This document shows, one piece after another, positions 1-8,274 of a stretch of 64,000 bases of DNA. The DNA is from Catenovulum sp052056295 (GTDB lineage Bacteria; Pseudomonadota; Gammaproteobacteria; Enterobacterales; Alteromonadaceae). A program made the translations under genes and the position numbers. Under the pieces are notes generated by a model. It saw only the letters and a list, made by a program, of their open reading frames with translations, was not told where the DNA came from and made no database searches. The DNA lies in NCBI RefSeq assembly GCF_052056295.1, contig NZ_CP182493.1:3596001-3660000 (forward strand), read 5' to 3'. The number at the start of each line of letters is the position of its first letter. Within the stretch, counting starts at the first letter, position 1.

Positions 1-1193
1 TGATGAATGCGGAAGATCCATTATTTATTTTGTATACATCAGGTTCAACCGGCCAACCTAAGGGCGTATTGCATACAACTGGTGGCTATCTAGTATATGC
101 CTCTATGACGCATCAGTATATTTTTGACTACCAGCCTGGTGATATTTATTGGTGTGCGGCGGATGTTGGATGGATCACAGGCCATAGTTATGTTGTCTAC
201 GGGCCACTGGCAAATGGAGCGACACAAGTTATTTTCGAAGGTGTGCCGACATATCCTTCTTCTTCACGCATTGGTGATGTTGTGGATAAACATCAAGTCA
301 ATATCTTGTACACAGCTCCGACTGCGATCCGAGCTTTGATGGCCAAAGGTGATGAAGCTTATGCAAATAATCAACGTACAAGTTTACGAATACTCGGCAG
401 TGTCGGTGAGCCGATAAACCCAGAAGCTTGGGCTTGGTATTATGAAAATATTGGCAATAGCCAATGTCCAATTATGGATACTTGGTGGCAAACTGAAACG
501 GGTGGGGTGATGATTACGCCATTACCTGGTGCGACTGGGTTAAAACCTGGCTCGGCCACGCGACCATTTTTTGGTGTAAAACCAGCTTTAGTTGATGCAG
601 ATGGCCTTATTTTAGATGGTGCTGTCAGTGGCAACTTAGTTATTCTAGATTCCTGGCCTGGACAAGCGCGCACCATTTATGGTGATCATGAACGTTTTGA
701 ACAAACCTATTTTAGTGCGTACAAGAATATGTACTTCACTGGCGATGGCGCTCGCAGAGACGAAGATGGTTATTACTGGATAACAGGACGTGTTGACGAT
801 GTATTAAACGTATCTGGTCATCGTTTAGGTACTGCAGAAATCGAGAGTGCTTTAGTTGCTCACCCTAGTGTTGCTGAAGCTGCTGTAGTGGGTTTCCCAC
901 ACGATATTAAGGGTCAAGCCATATATGCTTATGTAACACCAGTTGAAGGCACCGAGTTGTCTGAGGCGTTAACTAAAGAATTGCGCAATTGGGTTAGAAC
1001 TGATTTAAGCCCGATAGCCACACCTGATTTGATTCATTGGACTGCTGGATTGCCGAAAACACGCTCAGGAAAAATAATGCGTCGTATTCTACGTAAAATT
1101 GCCGCTAATGAATATGAGCAATTAGGTGACACTTCAACATTGGCTGATCCGAGCGTTGTTGATGCGCTTATCGAAAATAGGTTAAACAAGTAA
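1..1193 (+). CDS. acs: Acetyl-CoA synthetase, AMP-forming (3' part only)
   Basis: Activates acetate to acetyl-AMP and then acetyl-CoA in the cytoplasm. The gene is cut by the left window edge; the frame is open from base 1 and about 397 C-terminal residues of a family usually near 650 are present. Visible ANL-superfamily motifs in order are the phosphate-binding loop YTSGSTGQPKG, the WWQTETGG core, TGD followed by the hinge region GRVDDVLNVSGHRLG, and the C-terminal PKTRSGKIMRR, whose lysine is the catalytic and acetylatable residue in this family. The ATG at base 3 is internal, not a start. A strong intrinsic terminator follows about 30 bases after the stop, so the gene ends its transcript here. 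The family call is secure; propionyl-CoA synthetase is the main alternative, but the motif spelling fits Acs better. Confidence 0.93.
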   Translation, partial: MNAEDPLFILYTSGSTGQPKGVLHTTGGYLVYASMTHQYIFDYQPGDIYWCAADVGWITGHSYVVYGPLANGATQVIFEGVPTYPSSSRIGDVVDKHQVNILYTAPTAIRALMAKGDEAYANNQRTSLRILGSVGEPINPEAWAWYYENIGNSQCPIMDTWWQTETGGVMITPLPGATGLKPGSATRPFFGVKPALVDADGLILDGAVSGNLVILDSWPGQARTIYGDHERFEQTYFSAYKNMYFTGDGARRDEDGYYWITGRVDDVLNVSGHRLGTAEIESALVAHPSVAEAAVVGFPHDIKGQAIYAYVTPVEGTELSEALTKELRNWVRTDLSPIATPDLIHWTAGLPKTRSGKIMRRILRKIAANEYEQLGDTSTLADPSVVDALIENRLNK

Positions 1194-1223
1194 TTTTATT
1201 TAACCAACTGCGTTAAATAACAG

Positions 1224-1253
1224 AAAAGCCAAACTTATATGTTTGGCTTTTTT
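1224..1253 (+). terminator. Intrinsic terminator after acs
   Basis: The stem AAAAGCCAAAC / GTTTGGCTTTT has a six-base loop (TTATAT) and runs into a T tract of six. The A-rich left arm means it could also work in reverse for the convergent gene that ends at 1267. Confidence 0.85.
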
Positions 1254-1266
1254 AACTGAGCCTAGA

Positions 1267-1932
1267 TCACTTGCGGTTAAGCGCTGCCAACATTAACACC
1301 CAAAAACACAAAACTAGATTAAACAAAGGAATTTGCAACTCAGCTGGCATGGTATAAATAATAGATACCGCAGGGATCCACACCAACCAATTAGAAACTA
1401 TCACACTCGGCAAGGTTAACGAGAAAAAGTGTTTATCTGCAGCTTTGACCGTTTGGTTAAAACTAAAATTGTTTTCTAACCACAAATAACACAGAGTTAT
1501 ACTAGGCGCTGCCCACAATGCACTATAGATAAACTGATCCATTGCAGTTTTTTTCACTATAGTTGCGACTGTATTGTCATAACCGAACCAATAACCTTGC
1601 AATTGATAAAATAAATCAACCTCAACCCCTTTGATACCCCAAAATATTAAATAGAAGCAGAGTAGTTTAATGACTGACTGTTTGGGCAATGATTTGGTTA
1701 GGTGCAGATAGATAAAGGGGATTAAACCACCAAATAGGGCTGTCGCAATAAAAGTATAGCGCCAGCCATGATTAAGTTTTAACTCGGCAATTGCGTTGAA
1801 GCTGGTTTGGCTTGCAGGCAGATAAAAATAGACGAGTACGATAGACAGGGCAAACACTTGTAAAACAAACCCTGGTAGTAAGTTATTTAACAGTGCTTGT
1901 TTGATTGTGTTGAATAGATAGTTTGTTTTCAT
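1267..1932 (-). CDS. Mpv17/PMP22-like integral membrane protein
   Basis: A 221-residue hydrophobic protein with about five membrane-spanning stretches (roughly residues 17-37, 58-77, 86-104, 130-150, 172-215). I do not know its function. The second half carries a pattern reminiscent of the Mpv17/PMP22 family: a GYDN-type motif, a K..MDQ element, a small-residue/proline stretch, then NWLVWIPA with a following PAEL and a tryptophan near the C-terminus. That family is best known from mitochondria and peroxisomes, where members may form channels. The gene is convergent with acs and separated from it by the terminator; upstream lies the tRNA-Ser promoter region. The ATG start at 1932 gives a short basic N-terminus before the first helix. 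The membrane location is firm; the family assignment is tentative. Confidence 0.55.
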   Translation of the reverse strand: MKTNYLFNTIKQALLNNLLPGFVLQVFALSIVLVYFYLPASQTSFNAIAELKLNHGWRYTFIATALFGGLIPFIYLHLTKSLPKQSVIKLLCFYLIFWGIKGVEVDLFYQLQGYWFGYDNTVATIVKKTAMDQFIYSALWAAPSITLCYLWLENNFSFNQTVKAADKHFFSLTLPSVIVSNWLVWIPAVSIIYTMPAELQIPLFNLVLCFWVLMLAALNRK

Positions 1933-2145
1933 TAATTAAACATTGACCTACATTAAGCAGAGCAATAGTTTAAGTTTGTGCGATTAAAAGGCAAGTCTAG
2001 TATGTGCTTATCTGAATTCGAAATTTAGCTAGTATTAAATTGTTTGTTTATTAAACGTAATCTTATGCTTTGCTTGCTTATTAAACAAAAACTGTTCAAA
2101 ACTTGATGGTTCGATAAAAAAACTGAAATTATTGTAGAAAAAGGT

Positions 2146-2173
2146 TTGACAATATTTTGAGAATCATTATTAT
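2146..2173 (+). promoter_or_regulatory. Strong sigma-70 promoter of the tRNA-Ser-Arg-Arg operon
   Basis: The -35 box TTGACA (2146-2151), a 16-base spacer and the -10 box TATTAT (2168-2173) are followed by a GC-rich discriminator GCGCCCC. The GC-rich discriminator is the usual mark of stringently controlled stable-RNA promoters. The tRNA begins about 15 bases downstream of the -10 box. Confidence 0.85.
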
Positions 2174-2188
2174 GCGCCCCACGAAAAC

Positions 2189-2281
2189 GGTGAGATGGCC
2201 GAGAGGCCGAAGGCGCTCCCCTGCTAAGGGAGTATAGGGTTTGTAGCCCTATCGAGGGTTCGAATCCCTCTCTCACCGCCA
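2189..2281 (+). tRNA. tRNA-Ser(GCU)
   Basis: A 93-base class II tRNA with encoded CCA. The acceptor stem GGTGAGA pairs with TCTCACC, the anticodon loop CTGCTAA gives anticodon GCT at 2223-2225, and there is a long variable arm typical of serine tRNAs. First gene of a three-tRNA operon. Confidence 0.97.
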
Positions 2282-2301
2282 TTTCGTAACTTTGAAAATG
2301 C

Positions 2302-2378
2302 GCGCGTGTAGCTCAGCTGGATAGAGTACCTGGCTACGAACCAGATGGTCGGAGGTTCGAATCCTTCCACGCGCGCCA
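2302..2378 (+). tRNA. tRNA-Arg(ACG), copy 1
   Basis: A 77-base tRNA with encoded CCA. The acceptor GCGCGTG pairs with CACGCGC and the anticodon ACG lies at 2336-2338 (read as ICG after A34 deamination in bacteria). Twenty bases after tRNA-Ser. Confidence 0.97.
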
Positions 2379-2405
2379 CTTTTCAAATTATGTTTCTTAC
2401 GATAT

Positions 2406-2482
2406 GCGCGTGTAGCTCAGCTGGATAGAGTACCTGGCTACGAACCAGATGGTCGGAGGTTCGAATCCTTCCACGCGCGCCA
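2406..2482 (+). tRNA. tRNA-Arg(ACG), copy 2
   Basis: Identical over the full 77 bases to the preceding tRNA-Arg copy, 27 bases downstream of it; anticodon ACG at 2440-2442. A tandem gene duplication within the operon. Confidence 0.97.
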
Positions 2483-2909
2483 CTTCTCATGTTTCTTCAT
2501 CCGGTTGATGTCATTAAATGAGCAGTGTTGAATAGATTGTGAAGGTGATAAAGTCTTTTTATACACCTTAGAACTGGATTTTAGTCAGTTCCAATTAAAA
2601 AACGCTGAATTTGTTTACAACCGAATCTGATATATTCCCAAACAAATTTAGCTCTGTACAAAATTTAACTTGTTGGCAATTGGCTTTTGCATGCTTATTT
2701 GCTGGGCTTTAAGCGGAAAATAAACAAAAAGTACTAAAAAAGTGGCTATGTTATGCTACTTTCAATTAAAATGGCTGTAAAAGCTGTGCTTTTTGTTTAT
2801 TTTCTTAACTTTAAACAACCCATTTGACCAGGTGAAATTTTCCAGCTGGTTGAAAATTGTGCGGTAACTCGTTACCGTTGGGTTAACCTTAACTAACTTG
2901 AGACGATAT
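2483..2909. other. Intergenic region between the tRNA operon and oadGAB
   Basis: About 430 bases with no credible gene on either strand. It holds two modest hairpins (an AAGGTG...CACCTT stem at 2542-2569, and GAACTG...CAGTTC at 2571-2591) that may mark the 3' end of the tRNA transcript, an AT-rich stretch, and a perfect 7+2+7 palindrome just upstream of oadG, listed separately. No convincing paired -35/-10 boxes for oadG could be fixed by eye. Confidence 0.6.
2862..2877. promoter_or_regulatory. Palindrome upstream of oadGAB, possible operator
   Basis: CGGTAAC-TC-GTTACCG is a perfect inverted repeat ending 32 bases before the oadG start. The two-base centre is too short for a stable RNA loop, so a binding site for a dimeric regulator is more likely than a hairpin. 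The regulator is unknown. Confidence 0.4.
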
Positions 2910-3173
2910 ATGGAAAACAATTTAAGCTCTGTATTGCTTGAAGCTGCAAACCTATTAGTTGTCGGCATGGGCGTAGTATTCGTATTTTTAGGGATTTTGA
3001 TTTTTTTAATCAAACTAATGTCACACTTCTTTGCTGGAGAGATTCCAGCCCCTACCAAAGTGAATGTTCCTAACCGACCTGCAGTAAAATCATCTGGTGC
3101 ACACCAGGACAAAAAAGTGGTCGCTGCTATTTCAGCTGCTGTCCACCAATATCGTCAAGACAAGAAACAGTAA
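2910..3173 (+). CDS. oadG: Oxaloacetate decarboxylase, gamma subunit (OadG)
   Basis: Small membrane subunit that assembles the Na+-pumping oxaloacetate decarboxylase and contacts alpha and beta. The 87-residue product has one N-terminal membrane helix (about residues 13-35, VVGMGVVFVFLGILIFLI) and a polar cytoplasmic tail, the normal OadG layout. I chose ATG 2910 because GAGAC lies seven bases before it; an in-frame TTG at 2898 would add four residues but lacks a ribosome site. The gene is first of oadGAB, 14 bases before oadA. Together the complex converts oxaloacetate to pyruvate and CO2 and exports Na+, supporting Na+-driven transport in marine bacteria. Confidence 0.88.
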   Translation: MENNLSSVLLEAANLLVVGMGVVFVFLGILIFLIKLMSHFFAGEIPAPTKVNVPNRPAVKSSGAHQDKKVVAAISAAVHQYRQDKKQ

Positions 3174-3187
3174 CCAGGAGAATCAAC

Positions 3188-4969
3188 ATGGCAAAACCAC
3201 TTGCAATTACGGATGTGGTACTTAGAGATGCACACCAATCACTATTGGCGACGCGTTTTCGTTTAGACGACATGCTGCCTATCGCTGAAAAGCTAGATAA
3301 ATTAGGCTACTGGTCAATTGAAAGCTGGGGTGGTGCAACTTTCGACTCGTGTATTCGTTATTTAGGTGAAGATCCATGGGATCGCATTCGCGAATTGAAA
3401 AAAGCGATGCCGAATACTAAACAACAAATGTTGTTACGCGGCCAGAATTTACTTGGTTACCGTCACTATGCTGACGATGTTGTAGAAAAATTTGTTGAAA
3501 GAGCACACACCAATGGTGTGGATGTTTTCCGTATTTTTGATGCAATGAATGATGTTCGCAACTTGCAAACTGCAGTTAAAGCGGCAATTCAAGTTGGTGC
3601 ACACGCGCAAGGTACACTTTCTTATACAGTTAGCCCTGTTCATACTATGGACATGTGGATTGATATGGCTCGTCAGTTGGAAGATATGGGGGTTCACTCT
3701 ATCTTTATCAAAGATATGGCTGGTCTATTAAAACCATATGTTGTTGAAGAGTTAGTGACTCGATTAAAAGAAACAGTAAGTGTTCCAATTGCAATGCAAT
3801 GTCATGCAACTACAGGTTTAAGCACAGCTACATATATGAAAGCAATTGATGCTGGCATAGATATGTTAGATACCGCAGTTTCTTCAATGAGTATGACCTA
3901 CGGTCACACTGCAACGGAAACAATTGTTTCTATTGTTGAAGGGACAGATCGTGATACAGGTATAGATTTAGCTGCAATGGAAGAAGTTGCAACTTACTTC
4001 CGTGAAGTACGTAAGAAATATGCTAAGTTTGAAGGTGCACTTAAAGGTGTTGATGCTCGTATCTTAACAGCACAAGTACCTGGTGGCATGTTAACTAACA
4101 TGGAAAACCAGTTAAAAGAGCAAGGTGCTGCTGACAAACTTGATGACGTATTAAAAGAAATTCCTAAAGTACGTGAAGACTTAGGTTTTATTCCACTTGT
4201 AACTCCAACTTCGCAAATTGTTGGTACTCAAGCTGTATTAAACGTGTTAACTGGTGAGCGTTATAAGTCTATTACTAAAGAGACTGCAGGCGTGTTAAAA
4301 GGTGAATACGGTGCGACAGCTGCTCCAGTAAACAAAGAATTACTTGAGCGCGTGTTAGAAGGTGGTGAGCCAATTACTTGTCGTCCAGCTGATTTATTAG
4401 AGCCAGAGTTAGATAAATTAACTGCTGAATTAGATGGCTTAGCGAAAGAAAAATCTATCACTTTAGCGGATGAAAAAATCGATGACGTATTAACTTATGC
4501 GTTATTCCCACAAATCGGTTTGAAATTCTTAGAAAACCGCAACAACCCTGATGCTTTTGAACCAGTGCCAACAGCTGAAGACGCTGCGCCTGCAAAAGCT
4601 TCGCCTGCGGTATCACAGTCAGGCCCTGCTTCATACAGTGTGCGTGTTGACGGTAAAGTCTATGAAGTTGATGTTGCGCCAAGTGGTGAAATTAAAGATA
4701 TCAAATCAGTTGGTGGTAGTGATGAGTCTGTACCTCAGTCTGCATCTGTTTCTGGCGCTGAAACGTTAAATGCTCCATTGTCAGGTAATATTTTCAAAGT
4801 AAACGTAAATCCAGGTGATCATGTTGCTGCAGGTGATGTGGTTATCATTATGGAAGCTATGAAAATGGAAACTGAAATTCGTGCAGCGAAAGATGGTGAA
4901 GTTGTTTCTGTACATGTTAAAACGGGTGATTCAGTACAATCTGGCGACCCAATGATTAGCCTTGCATAA
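3188..4969 (+). CDS. oadA: Oxaloacetate decarboxylase, alpha subunit (biotin carboxyltransferase)
   Basis: Soluble subunit that transfers the carboxyl group of oxaloacetate to biotin. The 593 residues show a carboxyltransferase TIM barrel (about 1-260, with DVVLRDAHQSLLATR and the metal-site histidine motif QCHATTG), the PYC/OADA domain (to about 450), an alanine/proline-rich hinge (about 458-485) and a C-terminal biotinyl domain. EAMKMETE places the biotinylated lysine at residue 559. An AGGAG ribosome site sits eight bases before the ATG. The stop overlaps the ribosome site of oadB nine bases downstream, so the three subunits are probably made together. The full-length size matches the family; no defect is seen. 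Confidence 0.97.
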   Translation: MAKPLAITDVVLRDAHQSLLATRFRLDDMLPIAEKLDKLGYWSIESWGGATFDSCIRYLGEDPWDRIRELKKAMPNTKQQMLLRGQNLLGYRHYADDVVEKFVERAHTNGVDVFRIFDAMNDVRNLQTAVKAAIQVGAHAQGTLSYTVSPVHTMDMWIDMARQLEDMGVHSIFIKDMAGLLKPYVVEELVTRLKETVSVPIAMQCHATTGLSTATYMKAIDAGIDMLDTAVSSMSMTYGHTATETIVSIVEGTDRDTGIDLAAMEEVATYFREVRKKYAKFEGALKGVDARILTAQVPGGMLTNMENQLKEQGAADKLDDVLKEIPKVREDLGFIPLVTPTSQIVGTQAVLNVLTGERYKSITKETAGVLKGEYGATAAPVNKELLERVLEGGEPITCRPADLLEPELDKLTAELDGLAKEKSITLADEKIDDVLTYALFPQIGLKFLENRNNPDAFEPVPTAEDAAPAKASPAVSQSGPASYSVRVDGKVYEVDVAPSGEIKDIKSVGGSDESVPQSASVSGAETLNAPLSGNIFKVNVNPGDHVAAGDVVIIMEAMKMETEIRAAKDGEVVSVHVKTGDSVQSGDPMISLA

Positions 4970-4978
4970 GGAATACAG

Positions 4979-6112
4979 ATGGAAGGTTTAGCGACTCTTT
5001 GGGCTTCAACTGGTATTGCCAACTTCCATTGGCAACAGTTGATTATGATTGCTGTTGGCTTTGGTTTATTGTACTTAGCTATTTCGAAAAAGTTTGAGCC
5101 GTTACTATTATTACCAATTGGTTTTGGTGCGGTGTTAACCAATATTCCGATTGCCGGTTTTAGTGATCCAGGCGGTGTATTGTACTACGTGTATAAAATA
5201 GGTATCGATACAGGTGTGTTCCCGTTATTGATATTTATGGGCGTTGGTGCAATGACAGACTTTGGTGCGCTAATTGCTAATCCGAAAATGTTGTTATTAG
5301 GTGCTGCAGCGCAAGCTGGTATCTTTGCAACTTTGTTTGGTGCAATTTTACTTAACTTGATCCCAGGTTTTGATTTCACTCTAGCTGATGCTTCTGCAAT
5401 TGCGATTATTGGTGGTGCTGATGGCCCAACAGCTATCTTCTTAGCGTCGCGGTTAGCGCCAGATTTGTTAGGTGCAATCGCGGTAGCAGCATATTCATAT
5501 ATGGCATTAGTACCAATTATTCAGCCGCCAATTATGAAAGCTTTAACAAACAAAGAAGAACGTAAAATTGTTATGGAACAATTACGTCCAGTATCACAAC
5601 GCGAAAAAATCATTTTCCCGTTAATGGTACTAACTATTGCTTTGTTATTGTTACCTGAAGCAACACCTTTAGTGGGTATGTTCTGTTTAGGTAACTTAAT
5701 GCGTGAGTGTGGTGTTGTTGACCGTTTAAGTAAAACAGCTCAGAACGAATTAATTAATATAGTGACTATCTTCTTAGGTTTAGCTGTAGGTTCTAAACTA
5801 TCTGCTGAAGCTTTCTTAACGGTAGAAACTTTAGGTATTCTTGCATTGGGTGCTTGTGCATTCGGTATTGGTACCGCAAGTGGCGTATTAATGGCTAAGT
5901 TAATGAGTAAACTGAGCGGCGGTAAGATTAATCCATTAATTGGTGCTGCTGGTGTATCAGCGGTTCCTATGGCGGCTCGTGTAGTTAATAAGGTTGGTTT
6001 GGAATCTAACCCACATAACTTCTTGTTAATGCATGCTATGGGCCCTAACGTTGCTGGTGTACTTGGTTCAGCAGTCGCGGCAGGTATCTTATTAGCTTTG
6101 GTTGGTGGTTAA
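4979..6112 (+). CDS. oadB: Oxaloacetate decarboxylase, beta subunit (Na+ pump)
   Basis: Integral membrane subunit that decarboxylates carboxybiotin and couples this to Na+ export. The 377-residue protein has many membrane helices and the signature GGADGPTAIF (about residues 143-152), containing the aspartate that binds Na+ in the family, plus a C-terminal GAAGVSAVPMAARV segment. The length is close to the shorter proteobacterial beta subunits (longer ones are about 430). The gene starts nine bases after oadA with AAGGA as ribosome site and ends before a strong terminator, closing the oadGAB operon. Confidence 0.96.
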   Translation: MEGLATLWASTGIANFHWQQLIMIAVGFGLLYLAISKKFEPLLLLPIGFGAVLTNIPIAGFSDPGGVLYYVYKIGIDTGVFPLLIFMGVGAMTDFGALIANPKMLLLGAAAQAGIFATLFGAILLNLIPGFDFTLADASAIAIIGGADGPTAIFLASRLAPDLLGAIAVAAYSYMALVPIIQPPIMKALTNKEERKIVMEQLRPVSQREKIIFPLMVLTIALLLLPEATPLVGMFCLGNLMRECGVVDRLSKTAQNELINIVTIFLGLAVGSKLSAEAFLTVETLGILALGACAFGIGTASGVLMAKLMSKLSGGKINPLIGAAGVSAVPMAARVVNKVGLESNPHNFLLMHAMGPNVAGVLGSAVAAGILLALVGG

Positions 6113-6143
6113 TTCACTAGCAATAGCTTGACACTATTTATGC

Positions 6144-6168
6144 AAAAACCCGCTTCGGCGGGTTTTTT
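6144..6168 (+). terminator. Intrinsic terminator after oadB
   Basis: AAAAACCCGC-TTCG-GCGGGTTTTTT: a GC stem closed by a stable TTCG tetraloop, followed by six T. The A tract on the other side allows bidirectional use with the convergent hydrolase gene. Confidence 0.92.
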
Positions 6169-6228
6169 GTTATCTGCAATAAATTTTTGTTTTTGGGATC
6201 TGGGTTAAATTACTCTAGTACTAAGTTG

Positions 6229-7212
6229 CTAGGCATGATTATGGATAAACTGCAGTGTCCGTTTTTCCATCCAATAATCGCCTTTGAATAACTTTGTTCC
6301 ACTGACATAACCAACATGACCGCCTTTTCTACTCACTTCAACCGTTACCTTGTGCGATAAGTCATTGGTTGTAGGAATACACTTTTCGGATAAAAAGGGA
6401 TCGTCTTTAGCTTGCAGCACCAACAAAGGTCGTTCTACTTGTTTTAAAAATTGCATGCCAGCAGATTGCTGATAATAATCTTCAGCATTTTTAAAGCCAT
6501 GTAACGGAGCCGTGATTAAGTCGTCAAATTGCCATAAGGTTTTTATTTTTCTATAGCTGTGAGCATCTATTTTAAGATATTTGCTCAGGTCAACTCTTTG
6601 CATTTTGCGCGCAATGTTGTCCATCATCATATCCAACAAATATTTTTGGTAGATTTTTGATGTGCCCTTCATAATGTATTGGCAGCTTGCTGACAAGTTG
6701 AGCGGAGGGCAGATGGCGACGCTGGCTTTAAATGGATTGTTATTTAACTGCTCGCCAGCATATTTGCACAATACATTGCCACCTAAAGAAAAACCAACCG
6801 CAAATAATGAGCTCTGTGGAAAGTGAGTTTTTAACCAATTAGCGACAAAGGCTAAATCGCTAGTTTCACCTGAATGGTATGCCCTAGCTAGCCGATTGGC
6901 TAATCCACCACAGGAACGAAAATGCAATAGTACACCTATATCACCTTTGGCACGAATAGCATTGAGCATACCACGTGCATAAGTGCTCTTTATTGAACCT
7001 TCAAGGCCGTGCAGTACTAAGACAATATTACGAGTGTCATCTTTATTTGGTAATTGTGTCCAGTGCAAATCTAAAAAATCACCATCGGGCAGTTCAAGTC
7101 TTTTGAGAACTGTTGGGCAGGGCAGTTTACGTCTTTCAATTTTTTGCCAAATGGTTTGCATGTGCCTATTGGTTAGCCACCAAGCCGGTTTAAAATGACT
7201 TTCAATTATCAT
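6229..7212 (-). CDS. yheT: YheT-family alpha/beta hydrolase
   Basis: A 327-residue alpha/beta hydrolase of the YheT/COG0429 type. Visible features are the N-terminal WWLTNRHMQTI motif typical of this family, the HGLEGS oxyanion loop, the nucleophile elbow GFSLGGN (Ser142), an acidic residue in AKDDPF (about 270) and the catalytic histidine in GGHVGYV (His299). The length matches the family. The substrate is not established; some relatives act on short-chain esters. The gene is preceded three bases upstream by yacL, and likely transcribed with it. The gene stops near the oadB terminator. Confidence 0.88.
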   Translation of the reverse strand: MIIESHFKPAWWLTNRHMQTIWQKIERRKLPCPTVLKRLELPDGDFLDLHWTQLPNKDDTRNIVLVLHGLEGSIKSTYARGMLNAIRAKGDIGVLLHFRSCGGLANRLARAYHSGETSDLAFVANWLKTHFPQSSLFAVGFSLGGNVLCKYAGEQLNNNPFKASVAICPPLNLSASCQYIMKGTSKIYQKYLLDMMMDNIARKMQRVDLSKYLKIDAHSYRKIKTLWQFDDLITAPLHGFKNAEDYYQQSAGMQFLKQVERPLLVLQAKDDPFLSEKCIPTTNDLSHKVTVEVSRKGGHVGYVSGTKLFKGDYWMEKRTLQFIHNHA

Positions 7213-7215
7213 TGT

Positions 7216-7632
7216 TTAGTCTTCACTAACAAATCTTAACCAAGCTGTGAGGGCTTGTTTAAAGTCTACTAAACCACAGCCACATATAAGTGCATCTTCA
7301 CTTAATACTGGCACTTGTTGCTCTGAGTTATCCTCTTGCTCTTCATCTTCGCCAGAATCTGCGATTGTAGGGTAGGCTTGTGCATTAAGCGGCTGAGCAT
7401 TGTCAATTAATTGAACCTCTAGACGTTCAAGTAGTAATTGATGCGTTTTGCCTTGCACGACATGTTGTTGAATTTCTTTCTTTTCTAAGCGAACGATAAT
7501 ATTTAAAACTTCGGCAATCTTGTGCTTATTGGTCGCAAACTCATCGGTAAACCAATAGCCAAAACTTTCTTGTTCGCTAGCAAACTCGGCGGCGTAAACA
7601 CCATTTGCATCTCGATAAAAGTCGTAATCCAC
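7216..7632 (-). CDS. yacL: UPF0231 family protein YacL
   Basis: A small acidic cytoplasmic protein of unknown function. The N-terminus (DYDFYRDANG) and the C-terminal CGLVDFKQAL...FV pattern correspond to E. coli YacL, with an acidic low-complexity linker (EDEEQED) between them. I chose the GTG at 7632 because it follows AGGTGGAG and makes the protein begin MDYDF, as in E. coli; in-frame ATG 7647 (preceded by GGAA) or GTG 7674 would add 5 or 14 residues. It lies three bases upstream of the yheT-like gene. Confidence 0.75.
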   Translation of the reverse strand: MDYDFYRDANGVYAAEFASEQESFGYWFTDEFATNKHKIAEVLNIIVRLEKKEIQQHVVQGKTHQLLLERLEVQLIDNAQPLNAQAYPTIADSGEDEEQEDNSEQQVPVLSEDALICGCGLVDFKQALTAWLRFVSED

Positions 7633-7734
7633 GTTACTCCACCTCATAATAGTTCCGGAAGTGGAATTTACCACAACCGGAATATTATTGTCGCGAAATA
7701 ACTAGCTAAATCAAGCTTTAGCTGTGAAGCCGAT

Positions 7735-7866
7735 TTATTCGATAGGTGGTTTGGCGTTTTTAATATTGGTAACGATAAGCCAAACATAATAGCTACATAG
7801 GCCTAAAACCACAGTTAAACCAAGTAAAGAACCCCATACAACTGGATCACTCATTATATTGCTCAT
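7735..7866 (-). CDS. Small DUF3149-like membrane protein (43 aa)
   Basis: A 43-residue protein, MSDPVVWGSLLGLTVVLG in its first half, with a single hydrophobic helix (about residues 11-33) and a short polar tail ending KPPIE. The ribosome site GGAGG lies seven bases before the ATG, which strongly supports translation. The pattern (short N-terminus with D-PVVWG, a glycine-rich helix, a WLI segment) resembles DUF3149, a family of tiny inner-membrane proteins of unknown role. Stand-alone, between yacL and a hypothetical gene, all on the same strand. An internal ATG at codon 5 is an alternative start. Confidence 0.7.
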   Translation of the reverse strand: MSNIMSDPVVWGSLLGLTVVLGLCSYYVWLIVTNIKNAKPPIE

Positions 7867-7932
7867 AATAACCTCCGACTCTTTATACGCTTTTAGTATA
7901 GGCAACAGTCGCAAATGGTTATTTGTTGTAGA

Positions 7933-8256
7933 TCAATAATTAGCTAGGTTATTTAAATTAGTTTGCTGCCAGCCATTGTGGAGCTTAACTAGTAATTTTT
8001 GGCAAGCTGGGTAGTTTTTTTGTTCGGCTAAACCGAGTAATTGTTGGTAAAATTTGATTGATTGCTCAGCAAACTCTGGCCATAGCTGTTTATCGAGTGA
8101 CTTGTGTAATAACAAAATCACTTTAATTAACTTAGCTTGATTTTGTTGCTGGCAGGCTTTAATCCCATTTTCAATGGTTGCCAGCAGTCTCTTAACCGCG
8201 GGATCTGCTGACAATTGATGGAGCTGATATGCATTAATAGGATGTGGTTTTTCCAC
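7933..8256 (-). CDS. Helical protein of unknown function, FliS-like pattern
   Basis: A 107-residue, leucine- and glutamine-rich, all-helical protein. I do not recognise it firmly. The spacing of LLHKSLD, WPEFAEQ, FYQQLLGLAEQKN and LVKLHNGW recalls the four-helix flagellin chaperone FliS, but the N-terminal FliS segment is not obvious and no flagellar genes are adjacent. The start is GTG at 8256, with AGAGGA about ten bases before it. It lies 18 bases downstream of the acidic protein gene below and is probably co-transcribed with it. Confidence 0.55.
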   Translation of the reverse strand: MEKPHPINAYQLHQLSADPAVKRLLATIENGIKACQQQNQAKLIKVILLLHKSLDKQLWPEFAEQSIKFYQQLLGLAEQKNYPACQKLLVKLHNGWQQTNLNNLANY

Positions 8257-8274
8257 CTAAGCGCATTCCTCTAA

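Noticed and set aside
2025..2282. Open frame antisense to tRNA-Ser (MAVREGFEPSIG...)
   Set aside because: This translation is the familiar artefact of reading the complement of a tRNA-Ser gene; no ribosome site, and it covers the tRNA promoter.
2542..2591. Hairpins after the tRNA operon as an intrinsic terminator
   Set aside because: Stems are interrupted or short and no T tract follows; noted only inside the intergenic entry.
2820..2860. CCAGCTGG and TTTGACCAG...CTGGTTGAAA near oadG as a FadR site
   Set aside because: Spacing between the half-sites is far too long for FadR, and the core TGGTNNGACCA is absent.
2762..3112. 116-codon minus-strand frame across the oadG start
   Set aside because: It overlaps the well-supported oadG gene and the palindrome; composition is not protein-like and no ribosome site was seen.
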